Shown: one piece after another, positions 1 through 9,325 of the stretch
How positions within the stretch are numbered: position 1 is the first letter of the stretch
Layout: the number at the start of each line of letters is the position of its first letter
From: CAZDET01 sp964504335
GTDB lineage: Bacteria; Bacteroidota; Bacteroidia; Chitinophagales; Saprospiraceae
Length of the DNA: 64,000 nt
NCBI GenBank assembly: GCA_964504335.1
Contig: CAZDET010000006.1
Span: 1 to 64,000, forward strand
Direction of reading: 5' to 3'
Translations under genes and position numbers: made by a program
The notes under the pieces: generated by a model
Seen by the model: the letters and a program-made list of their open reading frames with translations, nothing else
Told to the model about the DNA's origin: nothing
Database searches by the model: none

Positions 1-775
1 CCCAATCGAATGCTTCGAAGAGCACGTCAATAATGGCCGATCGCTGCCCACTATCTTCGGGAATAGCGGCCAGGCAGTTGACGAGTGCGGTGGCGGCATT
101 CGACAGATCTTCCATGAGCGAATCGTAATTGGGCAGCGCTTCCCCGAATTCCTTCAATACCACGCGCAGAAATGCGCGGTAGACCACCGCCGCACTCTTA
201 TAGTTTCCTACCTCGAACAGGTCATTTGCCTGATCGATCACCTCTTCCAGATCCCGGATATTTCCCCAGTAGCCAGCGGATGCAATAGCCGCGCGCACCT
301 GGTCTTCCAGTGCTTTTTCTTCGAGGTACCCAGGAGTTGCTGAAGCTTCCACAACTGAAAGTCCTAGAAGTGCCTCCAGGTCGGGATGGCGGTTAATCAT
401 CTTCACGATCAGGGCGATCAGTTCTTTCTTCGATCGATCTTGGAGCTGATCGGTCGGGTCGACGGGCGTGCGGAAGCTTTCCGGCTCTTCTATCCATTGA
501 ATCAGCAGAGCAGCCACATGCTTGCAGTAGCCACCGATCGGACACGTACAAGTAGAACTTACCACTCCTCGCGCTTTGATTTTTGCCCGCACCTGATAGG
601 GGTAAGGTTGGGAGCCCTCACAATGCGCCTCCAACACATTAGCACGGCGAACAGGTTGGGAAATGGCCCCCTGCCGATAGTATCGCCGCCCCCGCTCGAA
701 ATAGGCCGGCTGGAAGGCGGACTTTGCGTCAGCCAGACTCAATTCCGGCCGCTGAGGATCATTTCTTTTTTGCAC
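1..775 (-). CDS. SWIM zinc-finger protein (3' part, runs off the window)
   Basis: The minus strand is open from about 830 to base 1. The product contains a SWIM zinc-finger signature, CTC-(5 residues)-CKH, around residues 76-86 counted from a GTG at 775, preceded by the typical 'FERGRRYYRQGA' stretch of this family. SWIM domains bind zinc and take part in nucleic-acid or protein contacts; members like this are often next to helicases, but the partner gene lies outside the window. After the finger comes an acidic helical region without a recognised domain. The start is uncertain: GTG at 775 or TTG at 742; no in-frame ATG precedes the conserved part. The C-terminus is missing because the window begins here. 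The family is clear; the specific role is unknown. Confidence 0.7.
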   Translation of the reverse strand, partial: MQKRNDPQRPELSLADAKSAFQPAYFERGRRYYRQGAISQPVRRANVLEAHCEGSQPYPYQVRAKIKARGVVSSTCTCPIGGYCKHVAALLIQWIEEPESFRTPVDPTDQLQDRSKKELIALIVKMINRHPDLEALLGLSVVEASATPGYLEEKALEDQVRAAIASAGYWGNIRDLEEVIDQANDLFEVGNYKSAAVVYRAFLRVVLKEFGEALPNYDSLMEDLSNAATALVNCLAAIPEDSGQRSAIIDVLFEAFDW

Positions 776-1109
776 AGCTGGATGGATGTACGTACTCCCC
801 TTTAAGATAAGAAGGTCTTTTGATAGTTTGGATTTTCATTAGTGGGGCGTCGGTGCAGGCACTCGTTGGTATTGAGTAGGGGTCAAGATTTTTCCAGCCG
901 TTTTCGCCCGCATCGGTTGGATATGCAATGCGTTTTGACTTTCTTCGTATAGAAGAGGCGTTCATGTCTACCTGTCTGGAAGGCCTCATAACCTTTGTGC
1001 ATGGTTTCAATATAGCTTCACGCCAAGTAAACTACTATACAGTCTCCGTTTGCTGATTTTATCGATATTTAGCAACGTGCTGTATAACACTCATAAATAA
1101 TATCTGGGA
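776..1109. other. Intergenic region before the ATPase operon
   Basis: About 330 bases lie between the divergent SWIM-protein gene and the ATPase operon. A possible 83-codon minus-strand frame (759-1010) has no recognisable domain and overlaps the SWIM gene in another frame, so I do not call it. No RNA gene is visible. The promoters of both divergent units must lie here, but I see no convincing TTTG/TAnnTTTG pair. Confidence 0.4.
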
Positions 1110-2858
1110 ATGAAGACACAAGCCAAGGGAAGGGTAGTGAGTGTAAACGAATCGCTGGTTGGCGCCGAAAATACAGAAGGGGCCGTCATGAATGGCGAAG
1201 TAGCGTACATTATGATCGAAGACGGCAAACGGTTGAAAGCCGAAGTGATTGATGTGCGGCCCGGCGGCATGGTGTACCTGCAGGTTTTTGAGGATACCAC
1301 CTGGATGAAGGTGGGCGATACGGTGGAGTTCACCGGCCTTCCGCTCGCGGTAAAGCTGGGCCCCGGCATCCTTGGCTCGGTGACCGACGGGCTCCAAAAC
1401 CCCCTGTACGAACTGGCAGAAAAGGATTGGTTTCTCGAAAGGGGCCTAGAGGTAGAACCTCTAGACAACACCACCAAGTGGCACTTCACTCCGACGGTTA
1501 GTAAGGGAGCTACTGTGACCGGGGGCGATATTCTTGGTTCGGTTCCCGAAAAATCGTTTACCCATAAGATTTTTGTCCCTTTTTCCCTCCAGGGCAAGTA
1601 TACCGTCGAACGCATTGCCGCTGAAGGGGACTATACCATTGACGAAGATATTGCCGTCATTCAGGATGCGGCAGGTAACTCCACGGCATTACAAATGGCG
1701 TTCGAATGGCCGGTGAAAAAGCCCATGCCCTTCCACGAGCGGTCGGTGCCCGAAACACCGATGCCGACCGGCATCCGTATTCTCGATGCGCTCTTTCCGA
1801 TCGCCTACGGAGGAACGGCCTGCAATCCGGGGCCCTTTGGCGCTGGAAAAACCGTATTGCAGCACAGCCTGGCCAGGCATTCGCAAGTCGATATCGTGAT
1901 CATTGCCGCCTGCGGAGAACGCGCCGGTGAAGCTGTAGAAATTTTCAAGGATTTTCCCGAGCTGGTCGACCCCCGCACGGGCAAATCGCTGATGGATCGG
2001 ACGTTTATCGTGGGAAACACCTCTTCCATGCCGGTGGCCGCCCGGGAAGCATCGGTCTACATGGCCACCACCGTGGGCGAGTATTACCGGAAACAAGGGC
2101 TGAGCGTGCTGATCCTGGCCGATTCCACTTCTCGCTGGGCTCAGGCGCTGCGCGAAACTTCCGGCCGTAAGGAGGAAATTCCCGGTCCCGAAGCATTTCC
2201 GATGTACATATCTACCCTCATTTCCGCCTTTTACGACCGGGCCGGCGTCGAATTTCTGTCCGACGGAAGTACGGGGTCGCTTAGCATAATTGGCACCGTA
2301 TCCCCGGCGGGTGGCAACTTTGACGAGCCGGTCACGCAAGCCACCCTGCTGAGTACCGGCGCTTTTTGGGGATTGTCCAGAGCCCTATCGGATGCGCGTA
2401 AGTACCCTGCCATCGACCGCATCGATAGTACTTCCCAATATCCCTCCCTGCTGAAGCAAGAGGAAGTATCCTTCCTGTTGGAACTGCTCCGCGATGGAAA
2501 GACGATCTCCTCCAATATCATTCTCATGGGAGAACGGGGAATAACCGACGAAGCCTATATTCGGTACCAAAAGGCCGAATTGGTAGATGCGGTATTCTTA
2601 CAACAAAATAGCTTTCACGAGGTAGACGGAGTTACGGCTCCCAACCGGCTAAGATTGATGTTTGATATGATCAAGGAGGTAATTGATGCCCCTGTGGAAA
2701 TCAATGGGAAACAAGAGATTCGATCGCATTTCAATTTCATCCGACAAGCCTTTATCGATTGGAATTCGATGAAGATGGACGACGAAGGGTTCGAAAAACA
2801 GAAGTCTACCATATTGCATTTGGTTAAACAAGGGGCATATGTTAAAGAAAACGTATGA
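1110..2858 (+). CDS. atpA: V/A-type ATPase catalytic subunit A
   Basis: This 582-residue protein is the nucleotide-hydrolysing subunit of a V/A-type rotary ATPase. The Walker A motif GPFGAGKTV lies at residues 241-249; the family more often has GPFGSGKT, so Ser-to-Ala is a minor variant. The non-homologous insert typical of A subunits lies before it, and the ADSTSRWAQALRE segment of the catalytic site follows about 90 residues later. The length is normal. It is the first gene of the operon and overlaps the B-subunit gene by 20 bases, which suggests coupled translation. The encoded subunit sits on the cytoplasmic A3B3 head. Identity is certain; whether the enzyme mainly pumps ions or makes ATP cannot be read from this gene. 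Confidence 0.97.
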   Translation: MKTQAKGRVVSVNESLVGAENTEGAVMNGEVAYIMIEDGKRLKAEVIDVRPGGMVYLQVFEDTTWMKVGDTVEFTGLPLAVKLGPGILGSVTDGLQNPLYELAEKDWFLERGLEVEPLDNTTKWHFTPTVSKGATVTGGDILGSVPEKSFTHKIFVPFSLQGKYTVERIAAEGDYTIDEDIAVIQDAAGNSTALQMAFEWPVKKPMPFHERSVPETPMPTGIRILDALFPIAYGGTACNPGPFGAGKTVLQHSLARHSQVDIVIIAACGERAGEAVEIFKDFPELVDPRTGKSLMDRTFIVGNTSSMPVAAREASVYMATTVGEYYRKQGLSVLILADSTSRWAQALRETSGRKEEIPGPEAFPMYISTLISAFYDRAGVEFLSDGSTGSLSIIGTVSPAGGNFDEPVTQATLLSTGAFWGLSRALSDARKYPAIDRIDSTSQYPSLLKQEEVSFLLELLRDGKTISSNIILMGERGITDEAYIRYQKAELVDAVFLQQNSFHEVDGVTAPNRLRLMFDMIKEVIDAPVEINGKQEIRSHFNFIRQAFIDWNSMKMDDEGFEKQKSTILHLVKQGAYVKENV

Positions 2859-4170
2859 GCACATAGACAGCATCGGACGAGCCATTCTTAGCATCCGTGC
2901 GAACGGTGTACATAACAAAGAGCTTGCGGAAGTCATTTATCCAAATGGAGAAAAGGCGCTGGCACAGGTTATTGCACTAGAGGGAGAGCAAGTGACCCTC
3001 CAGCTCTTTGGCGGAGGGTTCGGGGTTTCAACCGGCTGTAAGATCCGTTTTCTCGGGAGACCCGTTCAGGTCAGTTTTTCCGAGGACATGCTGGGCAGGA
3101 TTTATTCCGGCAACGGCTCCCCCATCGACGGTGGCCCCACATTAATGTCGGATATGATCCGGGTTGCCGGCCCCTCAATCAATCCGGTGAAGCGGCTCAT
3201 TCCCAAAGACATGATTCGCACCGGCGTGCCAATGATCGATGTGTTCAACACCCTGGTTCGCTCCCAAAAAATACCAATTTTCGCCAAAGCAGGTGAGCCC
3301 TACAACCGCCTGCTGGCCAATATCGCCACTCAGACGGATGCGGATGTAATCATTATCGGGGGCGTGGGCCTCAAATACGATGAGTTTCATTACTTCAGGC
3401 AGCGCATCGAAGAAGCCGGCAGCAGAAGAAAAACGATCATGTTTATCCATACCCACCGGGATTCCATAGTCGAAGGTTTAATGGTACCGGACCTGGCCCT
3501 TGCCGTTGGAGAGCGATTCGCGCTTCAGGGCAAAAGCGTGTTTGTCTTACTGTCCGATATGACTCAGTGGTCCGACTATTTGCGGCAAGTAGCCAATGCC
3601 CAGGACCAAATCCCCGCCAACCAGGGATACCCGGGAGACCTCTACTCCCAGTTGGCGTCGCGCTATGAAAAGGCAGCCGATATCGACGGTGCCGGCAGTT
3701 TAACCATTCTCGGGGTGACCACCATGGATGACGTCACCCACCCCGTACCGGACAATACCGGCTACATTACGGAAGGTCAATTTTACATGAAGGATGGCTA
3801 TTTGGAGTTGTTTGGCTCTCTTAGCCGCCTCAAGCAACAGGTCAATAACAAGACGCGCTCCGATCACCGCAGCATCATGAATGCCATGGCCCGGCTGCTA
3901 TCGGAATCCGAGGAACGGGTTAAAGCACAGAAATTTGGATCTGTTAAGGATGACTATTCCCTGCGGCTGCTGGATTACCGCAAGACCTTCCAGCGGGAAT
4001 TGATGGACCCCTTCCGCTTTCTTGAATTAGAAGATGCCCTGGATCTCTGTTGGGATATACTGGCAAGACATTTCAAAAAAGAAGAGATCGGACTATCTTC
4101 CAAATTGATGGGTGAATACTGGCCGGAAAATGGCAGCTCCAACATTTTAAAAGATGACACAAATGAGTGA
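2839..4170 (+). CDS. atpB: V/A-type ATPase subunit B
   Basis: The 443-residue regulatory subunit B alternates with A in the cytoplasmic head. It has the B-type segment around 'MIDVFNTLVRSQKIPIFAKAGEP' in place of a Walker A lysine, as expected for the non-catalytic subunit, and later the 'SDMTQWSDYLRQVANA' and 'GYPGDLYSQLASRYEKA' family blocks. The start overlaps the end of the A gene by 20 bases and its end overlaps the E gene by 17 bases. Length is normal for the family. Confidence 0.96.
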   Translation: MLKKTYEHIDSIGRAILSIRANGVHNKELAEVIYPNGEKALAQVIALEGEQVTLQLFGGGFGVSTGCKIRFLGRPVQVSFSEDMLGRIYSGNGSPIDGGPTLMSDMIRVAGPSINPVKRLIPKDMIRTGVPMIDVFNTLVRSQKIPIFAKAGEPYNRLLANIATQTDADVIIIGGVGLKYDEFHYFRQRIEEAGSRRKTIMFIHTHRDSIVEGLMVPDLALAVGERFALQGKSVFVLLSDMTQWSDYLRQVANAQDQIPANQGYPGDLYSQLASRYEKAADIDGAGSLTILGVTTMDDVTHPVPDNTGYITEGQFYMKDGYLELFGSLSRLKQQVNNKTRSDHRSIMNAMARLLSESEERVKAQKFGSVKDDYSLRLLDYRKTFQRELMDPFRFLELEDALDLCWDILARHFKKEEIGLSSKLMGEYWPENGSSNILKDDTNE

Positions 4171-4762
4171 AAATTCCCTCGATAAACTAATCGCATCTCT
4201 GAAATCCGAAGCCATCGAGGCGGCCGAAAATGAATCTACTAAAATATTGGAGGACGCCCGGATGGAGGCCCAAAAGATCCTGAAAGAAGCGGAGGAGCAT
4301 AAACAACGAATTCTGACGGATGCTGAAAATGAAGCTGAGGCCACTATCCAAAAAGGAGAAAATGCACTTCAGCAGGCAGCCAGGGATTTGAATATCGTGG
4401 TTCGAAATGATTTACTTACCCTCTTTGGATCGGTTTTGGAAAGGGAAGTTCGGCAAGAATTCACCCCCGGCCTGATCAAGTCTGCAGTGGTACAGGTCAT
4501 TGAAAACATCGGTAGTGGCGTAGAATTAAAGCTTTCCGAAGCCTTCGAACAAGAACTGGCCGACTACATTCACGAACGGTTGCAATCGACGGACGACCTT
4601 GTCGCTATTACCAAGGAAGATAGCGTGCTAAACGGGTTGACTATCACGAAAACGGCCGAGGGCTGGAGTTACCAAATCTCATCGGAAGAAATTGCTGCGC
4701 TCTTGCAACCACACCTTACCGAAAGGTGGGTACATATCCTGAAAAATGAAGAGCAAGCATGA
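4154..4762 (+). CDS. atpE: V/A-type ATPase peripheral-stalk subunit E
   Basis: This 202-residue protein begins with about 85 residues of charged, alanine-rich coiled coil (AIEAAENESTKILEDARMEA and onwards) followed by a globular C-terminal half. That is the architecture of the V/A-ATPase subunit E / FliH-type peripheral stalk. It would hold the A3B3 head still against the membrane subunit I. The ATG at 4154 overlaps the B gene by 17 bases; a second ATG three codons later (4163) is an alternative start. Its stop overlaps the next start in an ATGA. In many Bacteroidota the E gene comes first in this operon; here it follows B. Confidence 0.85.
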   Translation: MTQMSENSLDKLIASLKSEAIEAAENESTKILEDARMEAQKILKEAEEHKQRILTDAENEAEATIQKGENALQQAARDLNIVVRNDLLTLFGSVLEREVRQEFTPGLIKSAVVQVIENIGSGVELKLSEAFEQELADYIHERLQSTDDLVAITKEDSVLNGLTITKTAEGWSYQISSEEIAALLQPHLTERWVHILKNEEQA

Positions 4763-5349
4763 TCGACGGAAACCTGGAATATTTAATGAGCAGCCTGCCG
4801 CACCTGTCTTTTCAGAACAATGAAGAGACACGCACCTGGGTTTCATCCATTCTGAGGAAATACGCCGATCCGTCCGCACCAGAGGTAAACCTGATCGATG
4901 TGCTGGATAAGGAAGCGGAAAAGTTTTTGTCGCCGAAAGCATCTCATCTGCTGCGCCGCATCGACCTAACGACCGTTCACGATATCGCCTTTCAGCAAAG
5001 TAGCAACAGGGTACTATCCGCATTTTCGACCTATGCGTTTGCGCTGAAAGAAGCCGTCCGACGGTTGCGTATTTCCCGGCGGAACGGTAAAAACGAGCCT
5101 TCTCAGAAAGACGAGCCGCTCCCATTAATTCCCGGGACGCCGTTGGAAGAGGAGATTCAGCTCATGAAATTTCAATGGGACAAACTGGAGGAGCTCTCCG
5201 ATGGTCATTTCGCCGATTTTGGTAGCTTGATCGCCTACAAATTGAAATTGATGATATTACTTCGGTGGTGGAGCCTGGAAGAGGATCGAGGCATTAAAAC
5301 ATTTACCCAAATAACAAATCAAGAGGGAACATGGCCGAAAAGATCCTAA
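4759..5349 (+). CDS. DUF2764 family V-ATPase accessory subunit
   Basis: A 196-residue soluble, mostly helical protein beginning 'MIDGNLEYLMSSLPHLSF', with a conserved-looking C-terminal helix containing 'LMILLRWWSLEEDRG'. It matches what I know of the DUF2764 family, found only inside V-type ATPase operons of Bacteroidota, spirochaetes and chlamydiae, where it probably replaces the central-shaft socket subunit C. It starts in an ATGA overlap with E and ends 19 bases inside the D gene. Family assignment is from memory of length, opening motif and operon position; the subunit-C role is an inference. Confidence 0.75.
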   Translation: MIDGNLEYLMSSLPHLSFQNNEETRTWVSSILRKYADPSAPEVNLIDVLDKEAEKFLSPKASHLLRRIDLTTVHDIAFQQSSNRVLSAFSTYAFALKEAVRRLRISRRNGKNEPSQKDEPLPLIPGTPLEEEIQLMKFQWDKLEELSDGHFADFGSLIAYKLKLMILLRWWSLEEDRGIKTFTQITNQEGTWPKRS

Positions 5350-5942
5350 TGAATAAAAATTCCCTTGCCGCTCTAAAATTGGAGCTGAAGGAATACCAGG
5401 GGGCCTTGCCGGTATTTGAAATGAAGGAGCAGCAACTAAAGGAAGCTGTCCAGTCGATCGAACACAACATTATGCGCCTGACCGAGTCAAGTGAAGAAAC
5501 CAATAAGGAAGTTAAAAAATGGGCGGCCGTAATGGCAGAAACCACCGTGGACCTTTCGGATATGGCGAAGGCAGATCGGATTATTACGGAGAAAAAAGAA
5601 ATTGCCGGTGTCACGATCGATGTATTTGAAGACGTCGTTTTTGGGAATACGGAAGTGGATCTTTTTTCCACCCCACTATGGGTAGATGCGGCGATGGAGG
5701 CCATCATTCACCAGAAGACGAGGCACATCATCCTGGAAATTGAGCGAAGAAATGCCGAACGGCTGCGGGAAGAACTGGCCGAGGCCCGCCGGATGAAAAA
5801 CGCTCTCAAAGAAGTGTTCATTCCGGAAACCATCGAGCATATCCGCAAAATTGAAATTTACCTGGGTGACGTAGAACGTCTGGCAATCGGATGCGCCAAA
5901 CTGGTAAAAAAGAAAAAACAAGATAAAAAGGTGACGCCATGA
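5331..5942 (+). CDS. atpD: V/A-type ATPase central-shaft subunit D
   Basis: The 203-residue protein has two long helices at its ends (residues about 1-60 and 130-195) around a short middle segment, the coiled-coil architecture of the rotating shaft subunit D. 'NKNSLAALKLELKEYQ' at the N-terminus and 'RRMKNALKEVFIPETIEHIRKIE' near the C-terminus are typical family blocks. It overlaps the DUF2764 gene by 19 bases and the I gene by 4 bases (ATGA). No separate subunit F gene follows, as in other bacteria with this operon type. Confidence 0.93.
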   Translation: MAEKILMNKNSLAALKLELKEYQGALPVFEMKEQQLKEAVQSIEHNIMRLTESSEETNKEVKKWAAVMAETTVDLSDMAKADRIITEKKEIAGVTIDVFEDVVFGNTEVDLFSTPLWVDAAMEAIIHQKTRHIILEIERRNAERLREELAEARRMKNALKEVFIPETIEHIRKIEIYLGDVERLAIGCAKLVKKKKQDKKVTP

Positions 5943-7792
5943 TTGTCCGGATGAAGGAACTGCTGCTTTTTACCTCATCGAGTGCCGTGGACGAAACAGT
6001 GCACAAACTCGGTGAACTTGGCGTCGTCGAAATAAAAGAAATCAACCAACCGGCAGGCGCATTGGTAGAAAGGCGCGCAGATGAGGTCAGCCGTGCGGAA
6101 AAGGCCGTCTCTATTCTTGAAAAATACGTGGGCCAAAGTAACGGTTCCGCCGACCGGATACAATATCATTCGGAAGACCCCCAACAGATTACTGACCGGG
6201 TGCTGGCATCGGGGGCCTTCCGACAGGAATGCCAAAATAAACTCGATCACCTCACCCGGCAATTAACCTGGTATGAAACGTGGGGCGAGCAAGTAGATGT
6301 AAAAGATTTCAACTACTTAAGGGATAAAGGTATCCACATTCATTTGTACCAAATAGATAAACACCAGGTAGCAGCCGTATCCAAAGATCGCCACGTAGTG
6401 GCTTTCCCCGAGCGGGACGGCGAGGTACCAATAGCTTTGTTTACCCGCGATGAAAATGAGAAGCTCCCCTTAAAAGAAGAGCCGTTACCGGTTTTGCCAA
6501 TTAGCGAAATTAAACGGCAAATCAGGCGGAAAAAACGGCAACTTCAAAAGGTAGAACTGTACCTGGAAGACCAGGCCAAAAATATGGATTTAGTATCCGA
6601 TTACCTTCATTTTTTGAAGGATCGACTGGAGGTCCAGCAAACCTTGGACGGAATGGGCGATATCGAAGGTCGGGTCAAGTACCTGAGGGGATTTATTCCG
6701 AAAGACGCCGTAGATACCTTTCTGTCTGTTGCTCAAACTCAAAATTGGGGGTATCAAATATCGGAACCGGAAAAGCCGGAGGAAGTACCGGTTTACATCA
6801 AGAATCCCAAATGGATCAGCGTCATCAATCCGGTCATGAAATTTATCGACATTGTGCCCGGGTATAAGGAAGTAGATGTGTCCATTTATTTTTTGATTGC
6901 TTTTGCATTGTTTTTTGCTATGCTCGTCGGTGACGCGGGCTACGGTGCCGTATTTCTGCTGATCACCTTTCTGCTTCGAAAAAGACTTGCTCCTCAGATG
7001 CGATTGCTGATTTATGTGCTCAGTGGTGCCACCATTGTATGGGGTGTGCTGAGCGGTACTTATTTCGGCTCTGAACAGATAGCGGCCATTCCGTTTTTCA
7101 ACAACCTGATCGTTGAGGAAATCGCCAGCTTTGGGGTAGACAATATTTCATTTATGATGCACCTGTCGTTCCTGATTGGTGCCATTCACCTGACGATCGC
7201 CCACGGCATCCGGTTTTTCCAGTTTATTAATTCTATAAAGGCGCTGAGTGAACTCGGTTGGATCGCGCTTATCTGGGGGCTGTTTTCGATAACCGAATCA
7301 CTGGTACTGGGAGCAGAAATGCCTAGCTGGACGAACTGGTTGTTTGTAGCGGGCGCAGCGCTGGTGACCTTCTTTTCTTTCGAAAGTAAGAATCTGGTCC
7401 AGAGTATGTTGATATCCCTATCCAACTTACCGCTGAGTTTGATTAGCGGTTTCTCCGATATTGTTTCCTACGTCCGCCTTTTTGCCGTTGGTATGGCAAC
7501 GGCGGCCGTCGCGTCCAGCTTCAACAACATGATTATCCCCTCCGGCATCGCGGGTATGCCCGCTGTGGATTTGCTTCTGGCGGCCGTCGGGTTGTTTTTG
7601 GGGCATGGTTTGAACATCGTCCTCGCGCTCATGGCCGTAATGGTACACGGAATACGATTGAATATGCTGGAATTTGCCGGGCACCTCGGCGTCCAGTTTT
7701 CGGGCGAAGCCTACAAGCCATTCAAACTGATCTCTTTTGAAGGAGCATTGGAAAACAGCGACAAGGATATACTTCCTACAGAACAGAACTGA
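5939..7792 (+). CDS. atpI: V/A-type ATPase membrane subunit I
   Basis: The 617-residue protein has a cytoplasmic N-terminal half (residues 1 to about 310, charged, coiled-coil) and a C-terminal half with about seven or eight membrane segments. Near residues 505-525 it has 'SDIVSYVRLFAVGMA', whose arginine is the conserved stator residue that faces the ring carboxylate during ion transfer. It anchors the peripheral stalk and forms the two ion half-channels. The start is fixed by the ATGA overlap with D. Twenty-one bases separate it from the K gene. Confidence 0.95.
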   Translation: MIVRMKELLLFTSSSAVDETVHKLGELGVVEIKEINQPAGALVERRADEVSRAEKAVSILEKYVGQSNGSADRIQYHSEDPQQITDRVLASGAFRQECQNKLDHLTRQLTWYETWGEQVDVKDFNYLRDKGIHIHLYQIDKHQVAAVSKDRHVVAFPERDGEVPIALFTRDENEKLPLKEEPLPVLPISEIKRQIRRKKRQLQKVELYLEDQAKNMDLVSDYLHFLKDRLEVQQTLDGMGDIEGRVKYLRGFIPKDAVDTFLSVAQTQNWGYQISEPEKPEEVPVYIKNPKWISVINPVMKFIDIVPGYKEVDVSIYFLIAFALFFAMLVGDAGYGAVFLLITFLLRKRLAPQMRLLIYVLSGATIVWGVLSGTYFGSEQIAAIPFFNNLIVEEIASFGVDNISFMMHLSFLIGAIHLTIAHGIRFFQFINSIKALSELGWIALIWGLFSITESLVLGAEMPSWTNWLFVAGAALVTFFSFESKNLVQSMLISLSNLPLSLISGFSDIVSYVRLFAVGMATAAVASSFNNMIIPSGIAGMPAVDLLLAAVGLFLGHGLNIVLALMAVMVHGIRLNMLEFAGHLGVQFSGEAYKPFKLISFEGALENSDKDILPTEQN

Positions 7793-7813
7793 ACCACTCT
7801 AAAATAGTGAAAC

Positions 7814-8272
7814 ATGGTATTTCTTGCAACGATAGTAACAGGATTGGGCGACATGGGAATGTCGTTGAGCATCGCCTCGATAGGGTCGGCAATAGGGACC
7901 GGGATAGCTGGTATGGCCGCTATTGGTGCATGGAAAAAAATGATCATTAGTGGTCAAAAAGCGGCTACCGCTTTGCTCATCTTCGTGGGAGCCCCCCTGT
8001 CGCAGGTCATTTATGGAATGATTCTAAAAAATGCAATCGCCGACGCAAACCTGAATCCCGATTCCTATGTATGGCAAATCATCATCGGGCTGTTTGCAGG
8101 AGCGGCGATGGCGGGCTCGGCCATATTTCAGGGAAAAGCCGGAGCGAGGGCCTGTGACGCAATCGCATCGGGAGCGAACGACACCGCCAAGTACATCATG
8201 ATCATTGGGGTGGTGGAAACGGTTGCTCTGTTCGTCATGATTTTCACGATGACGGGTTTACCGAGCACTTGA
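7814..8272 (+). CDS. atpK: V/A-type ATPase ring subunit K with a Na+-site signature
   Basis: The 152-residue proteolipid has four membrane helices as two fused hairpins. The ion-carrying glutamate is E135 (GVVETVAL). Helix 2 reads APLSQ (residues 60-64) and helix 3 FQGK (Q106 in residues 105-108). Compared with Enterococcus hirae NtpK, where Na+ is held by L61, T64, Q65, Q110 and E139, the window keeps the hydroxyl (S63), both glutamines (Q64, Q106) and the glutamate (E135). This predicts Na+ rather than H+ coupling. The alignment was made by eye. It is the last gene of the operon. The FKBP gene converges on it 65 bases downstream, where only a weak hairpin is seen. Confidence 0.93.
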   Translation: MVFLATIVTGLGDMGMSLSIASIGSAIGTGIAGMAAIGAWKKMIISGQKAATALLIFVGAPLSQVIYGMILKNAIADANLNPDSYVWQIIIGLFAGAAMAGSAIFQGKAGARACDAIASGANDTAKYIMIIGVVETVALFVMIFTMTGLPST

Positions 8273-8337
8273 TCGCATACGTCAACCTCCTTCCGGCCGT
8301 TTTTTGAAGGAAAGCGTTGTGGATAAAAGAGGGCCTG

Positions 8338-9276
8338 CTACTCTCCCCCTCCCTGAACCGACTCCAATTCGACGTAAAATACCAGTTCCGAATTACCGGG
8401 AATTGTGGGCGGAGCACCGGACTCACCGTAGGCCAGATTTGCGGGAATGAAAAGAGTAGCTTTTGCGCCTTCGTTCAACAGTGCAATGCCTTCATCCCAA
8501 CCGCTGATGACCCGGCCGGCACCCAGGGGGAACGAAATCCCGCGGCCCCGCTCGAAAGATTGATCGAAAACCGTACCATCAAGTAGCATGCCGACGTACT
8601 GTACCGTCACTCCTTTTCCAATGGTGGCCGCCTTTCCGGTCCCCGGTTCGTGGATGAGGTACCTCAACCCGCTCTCCGTGGTTTGTAGTTGGTTCTCCAG
8701 GGTACTATCTACGTACATTTGGCGGATCGAATCAGCGAAGGCCACTACTTCTGCGGAGCGTCCCTGCACGGCCTGCATAGCCTGCATTTGTTCCGCCTGC
8801 TCTTCGGCGAGCTGGGCTTCGTAGGCTTCTTCGGTCAATATTTTTTGGATGATCAGATCGTAGTACACATAATCTACTCCAACCAGCTGGGGCGGCAGAT
8901 TGGCAATCGTATCCACACGGATCGGTACGGTCACGCTGTCGCCTACACCGAGTAGCCGCACCACGTCTTCGATGGGGGTCAATTTCCGATCGATGGTATC
9001 CGGTGGGATCTGGAGGAGGGGTTGATTTCCGGTGTCGACAGACTTATTGATAATGGAATCCGCCGTGCGGACTACTACATCGAAATAAACAAAATTACCC
9101 GCTTTCGCTTTTTCGGCCCCGCCATCTTTGTGCAAGTAATAATCGTAGCCGAGCGCCGTGGTAAGCGGTTTGGTCGTATCGCCGGCCTCGGCAGTTGTCT
9201 GCGCTACAGCGACATTACAGGTAATTGCCACGAGAAGTAAGATCGAACTAATCAGGGAGGAATAGGACATGTGCAT
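8338..9276 (-). CDS. Secreted FKBP-type peptidyl-prolyl isomerase
   Basis: The chosen start (ATG at 9276; a second ATG at 9270) gives 312 residues beginning with a signal peptide (SLISSILLLVAITCNVAVAQ). Two FKBP-like units follow: a diverged N-terminal one, and a canonical C-terminal domain with 'VTVQYVGMLLDGTVFDQSF', 'VISGWDEGIALLNEGAKATLFIP' and 'LAYGESGAPPTIPGNSELVFYVEL', which form the proline-isomerase pocket. An alanine/glutamine-rich helical linker joins them. It probably assists folding of exported proteins in the periplasm. A longer frame starts at 9342 but would put 22 extra residues before the signal peptide and run into a terminator hairpin, so I prefer the internal start. Confidence 0.9.
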   Translation of the reverse strand: MHMSYSSLISSILLLVAITCNVAVAQTTAEAGDTTKPLTTALGYDYYLHKDGGAEKAKAGNFVYFDVVVRTADSIINKSVDTGNQPLLQIPPDTIDRKLTPIEDVVRLLGVGDSVTVPIRVDTIANLPPQLVGVDYVYYDLIIQKILTEEAYEAQLAEEQAEQMQAMQAVQGRSAEVVAFADSIRQMYVDSTLENQLQTTESGLRYLIHEPGTGKAATIGKGVTVQYVGMLLDGTVFDQSFERGRGISFPLGAGRVISGWDEGIALLNEGAKATLFIPANLAYGESGAPPTIPGNSELVFYVELESVQGGGE

Positions 9277-9325
9277 GTTTGTTGTGCGGCCCAAAGATAC
9301 CGAACTCGTTGAGACTATATAAAAA

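Noticed and set aside
591..620. Suspected frameshift in the SWIM-protein gene
   Set aside because: It came from a miscopied run of C when reading the complement. The correct reading is continuous (GSQPYPYQV) and the gene is intact here.
759..1010. An 83-codon minus-strand frame before the ATPase operon
   Set aside because: It overlaps the SWIM-protein gene out of phase, has no recognisable feature and an unlikely composition.
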